Positions 63,353-64,000 of a DNA stretch of 64,000 bases are shown piece after piece. Made by a program: the position numbers and the translations under genes. Each line of letters starts with the position of its first letter. Within the stretch, counting starts at the first letter, position 1. The notes under the pieces were generated by a model. That model was not told the DNA's origin. It searched no databases and worked only from the letters and a program-made list of their open reading frames with translations. The DNA comes from Hydractinia symbiolongicarpus (taxonomy: Eukaryota; Cnidaria; Hydrozoa; Anthoathecata; Hydractiniidae), in the NCBI RefSeq assembly GCF_029227915.1, contig NC_079878.1, positions 16,928,001 through 16,992,000 on the forward strand, given 5' to 3'.

Positions 63353-64000
63353 GAAGACTGTGCACGTAGTTGACGGTGTTCTACTGCCATTTCGGATTGG
63401 AAAACGACTTGAGTTGTCGTAGTCCATTGAGAGTGGAAGGACTATACTGATCCTCACATGTCTACCCTCGTGGAAGGACGTAATATACGTGTAAGGCCCT
63501 TATTAGACCTCAAAAGGCCGTATTACAATATTTGGAAGACTGTGCACGTAGTTGACGGTGTTTTACTGCCATTGCGGATTGGAAAATCACTTGAGGCGTC
63601 GTAGTCCATTGAGAGTGGAAGAACTAGACCGATCCCCACCTGTCTAGGATCGTGGAAGCACGTGATTTACGTGTGAGACCCTTATTAGACTACAAAAGGC
63701 CGTATTACAACATTTAGAAGCCTGTGCACGTAGTTGACAATGTTCTATGGCCATTGAGGCGTCGTAGTCCATTAAGAGTGGAAGGACTAGACCGATCCCC
63801 ATCCGCCTAGGCTTGTGGAAGCACGCGTTTGACGTGTAAGGCCAATGTTAGGCTGCTAAAGGCCGTATTGCATCATTTAGAAGACTGTGAGCGTAGTTGG
63901 CCGAGTTTTATGGCCATTGCGGATTGGAAAACGACTTGAGGCGTCGTAGTCCATTGAAAGTGGAAGGACTACACTGATCCTCACATGTCTACCCACGTGA
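63353..64000 (+). repeat. Satellite block I (window end, array continues)
   Basis: This starts with D and then follows about 56828-57475 at a displacement of 6525, including the 163-bp monomer. The array is cut by the window edge inside a type V monomer, so its true end is not seen. Confidence 0.82.
63717..63879 (+). repeat. 163-bp monomer with a 19-bp deletion, copy 2
   Basis: This has the same deletion as 57192-57354 at the expected 6525-bp displacement. Together with the preceding bases it is the exact source-like match (63676-63843) for the inverted segment at 55086-55253. Confidence 0.88.

Larger units (their letters stand above)
1..64000 (+). repeat. 182-bp tandem satellite array (whole window)
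   Basis: The landmark gaagactgtg and its variants recur every 182 bp (7, 189, 371, 553, 735 and onward) to the end of the window, always in the same orientation except at 55086-55253. A hand-made consensus is 182 bp with 86 G+C (47%), 50 G and 36 C on this strand. No unique sequence interrupts the array. Long uniform satellites with a near-nucleosomal monomer are characteristic of eukaryotic centromeres and pericentromeres; that role is inferred here, not shown. Strand is a convention. The array is not bacterial in character: there are no coding frames, ribosome binding sites or operons. I do not recognise the family, so the species is unassigned. A subtelomeric or other heterochromatic block is the main alternative. 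Confidence 0.97.

Noticed and set aside
1-64000. CRISPR-like direct repeats
   Set aside because: The repeat unit is 182 bp with no unique spacers; the repeats abut one another. No cas-like frames exist.
1-64000. Telomeric repeats, rRNA spacer repeats or viral/proviral sequence
   Set aside because: No TTAGGG- or TTTAGGG-like runs, no rRNA core sequence, and no coding frames of viral size were seen.
1-64000. One regular higher-order repeat covering the window
   Set aside because: Copied segments have many different lengths (545, 727, 910, 1454, 2196, 2552, 5470, 6577 bp) and marker monomers such as type VI are irregularly spaced, so the window is a mosaic and not a single periodic unit.

Overview
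The whole window is one uninterrupted block of tandemly repeated satellite DNA. The basic monomer is 182 bp, measured from successive occurrences of the landmark gaagactgtg at 7, 189, 371, 553 and 735. It is about 47% GC and runs head to tail from base 1 to base 64000, roughly 350 monomers. I find no protein-coding gene, RNA gene, transposable element, CRISPR array or unique-sequence island. Short open frames up to 74 codons exist on both strands, but they are the same repeat read in different frames. An array of this length and monomer size is typical of centromeric or pericentromeric heterochromatin in a eukaryote (182 bp is close to one nucleosome repeat). I do not recognise the monomer family and cannot name the species; it is not human alpha satellite (171 bp), Arabidopsis CEN180, rice CentO or maize CentC.

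The monomers fall into at least seven recurring sequence types. They differ mainly in monomer positions about 75-145, while the flanks are more constant. The types are not arranged in one regular higher-order repeat. The array is a mosaic of nested segmental duplications whose lengths are mostly near-multiples of 182: 2552 bp (4889-7440 / 7441-9992), 5470 bp (13151- / 18621-) containing a 910-bp five-monomer duplication (16611-17520 / 17521-18430), 6577 bp (40737- / 47314-) containing a 2196-bp duplication (48718-50913 / 50914-53109), 1454 bp (57795-59248 / 59249-60702), and a 3/4-monomer higher-order repeat at 61536-63352. More distant copies link 5.5-6.7 kb with 23.6-24.8 kb, 10.6-12.9 kb with 24.8-27.2 kb, 14.4-16.6 kb with 27.2-29.4 kb, and 0.4-1.1 kb with 45.3-46.1 and 54.3-55.1 kb. 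The most diverged, patchwork region is about 29.4-40.7 kb.

A few places break the 182-bp register and are the most informative. A single 168-bp inverted piece lies at 55086-55253; its exact reverse complement lies at 63676-63843. An out-of-register insertion of about 240 bp, flanked by 25-bp direct repeats, lies at 1452-1740. A 50-bp stub monomer at 40726 marks the left junction of the 6577-bp duplication. A 19-bp deletion variant (57192, 63717) is shared by the inverted copy. These look like scars of break repair or template switching on top of ordinary unequal exchange. All identities and boundaries were read by eye and should be treated as approximate to a few bases unless a junction is described explicitly.
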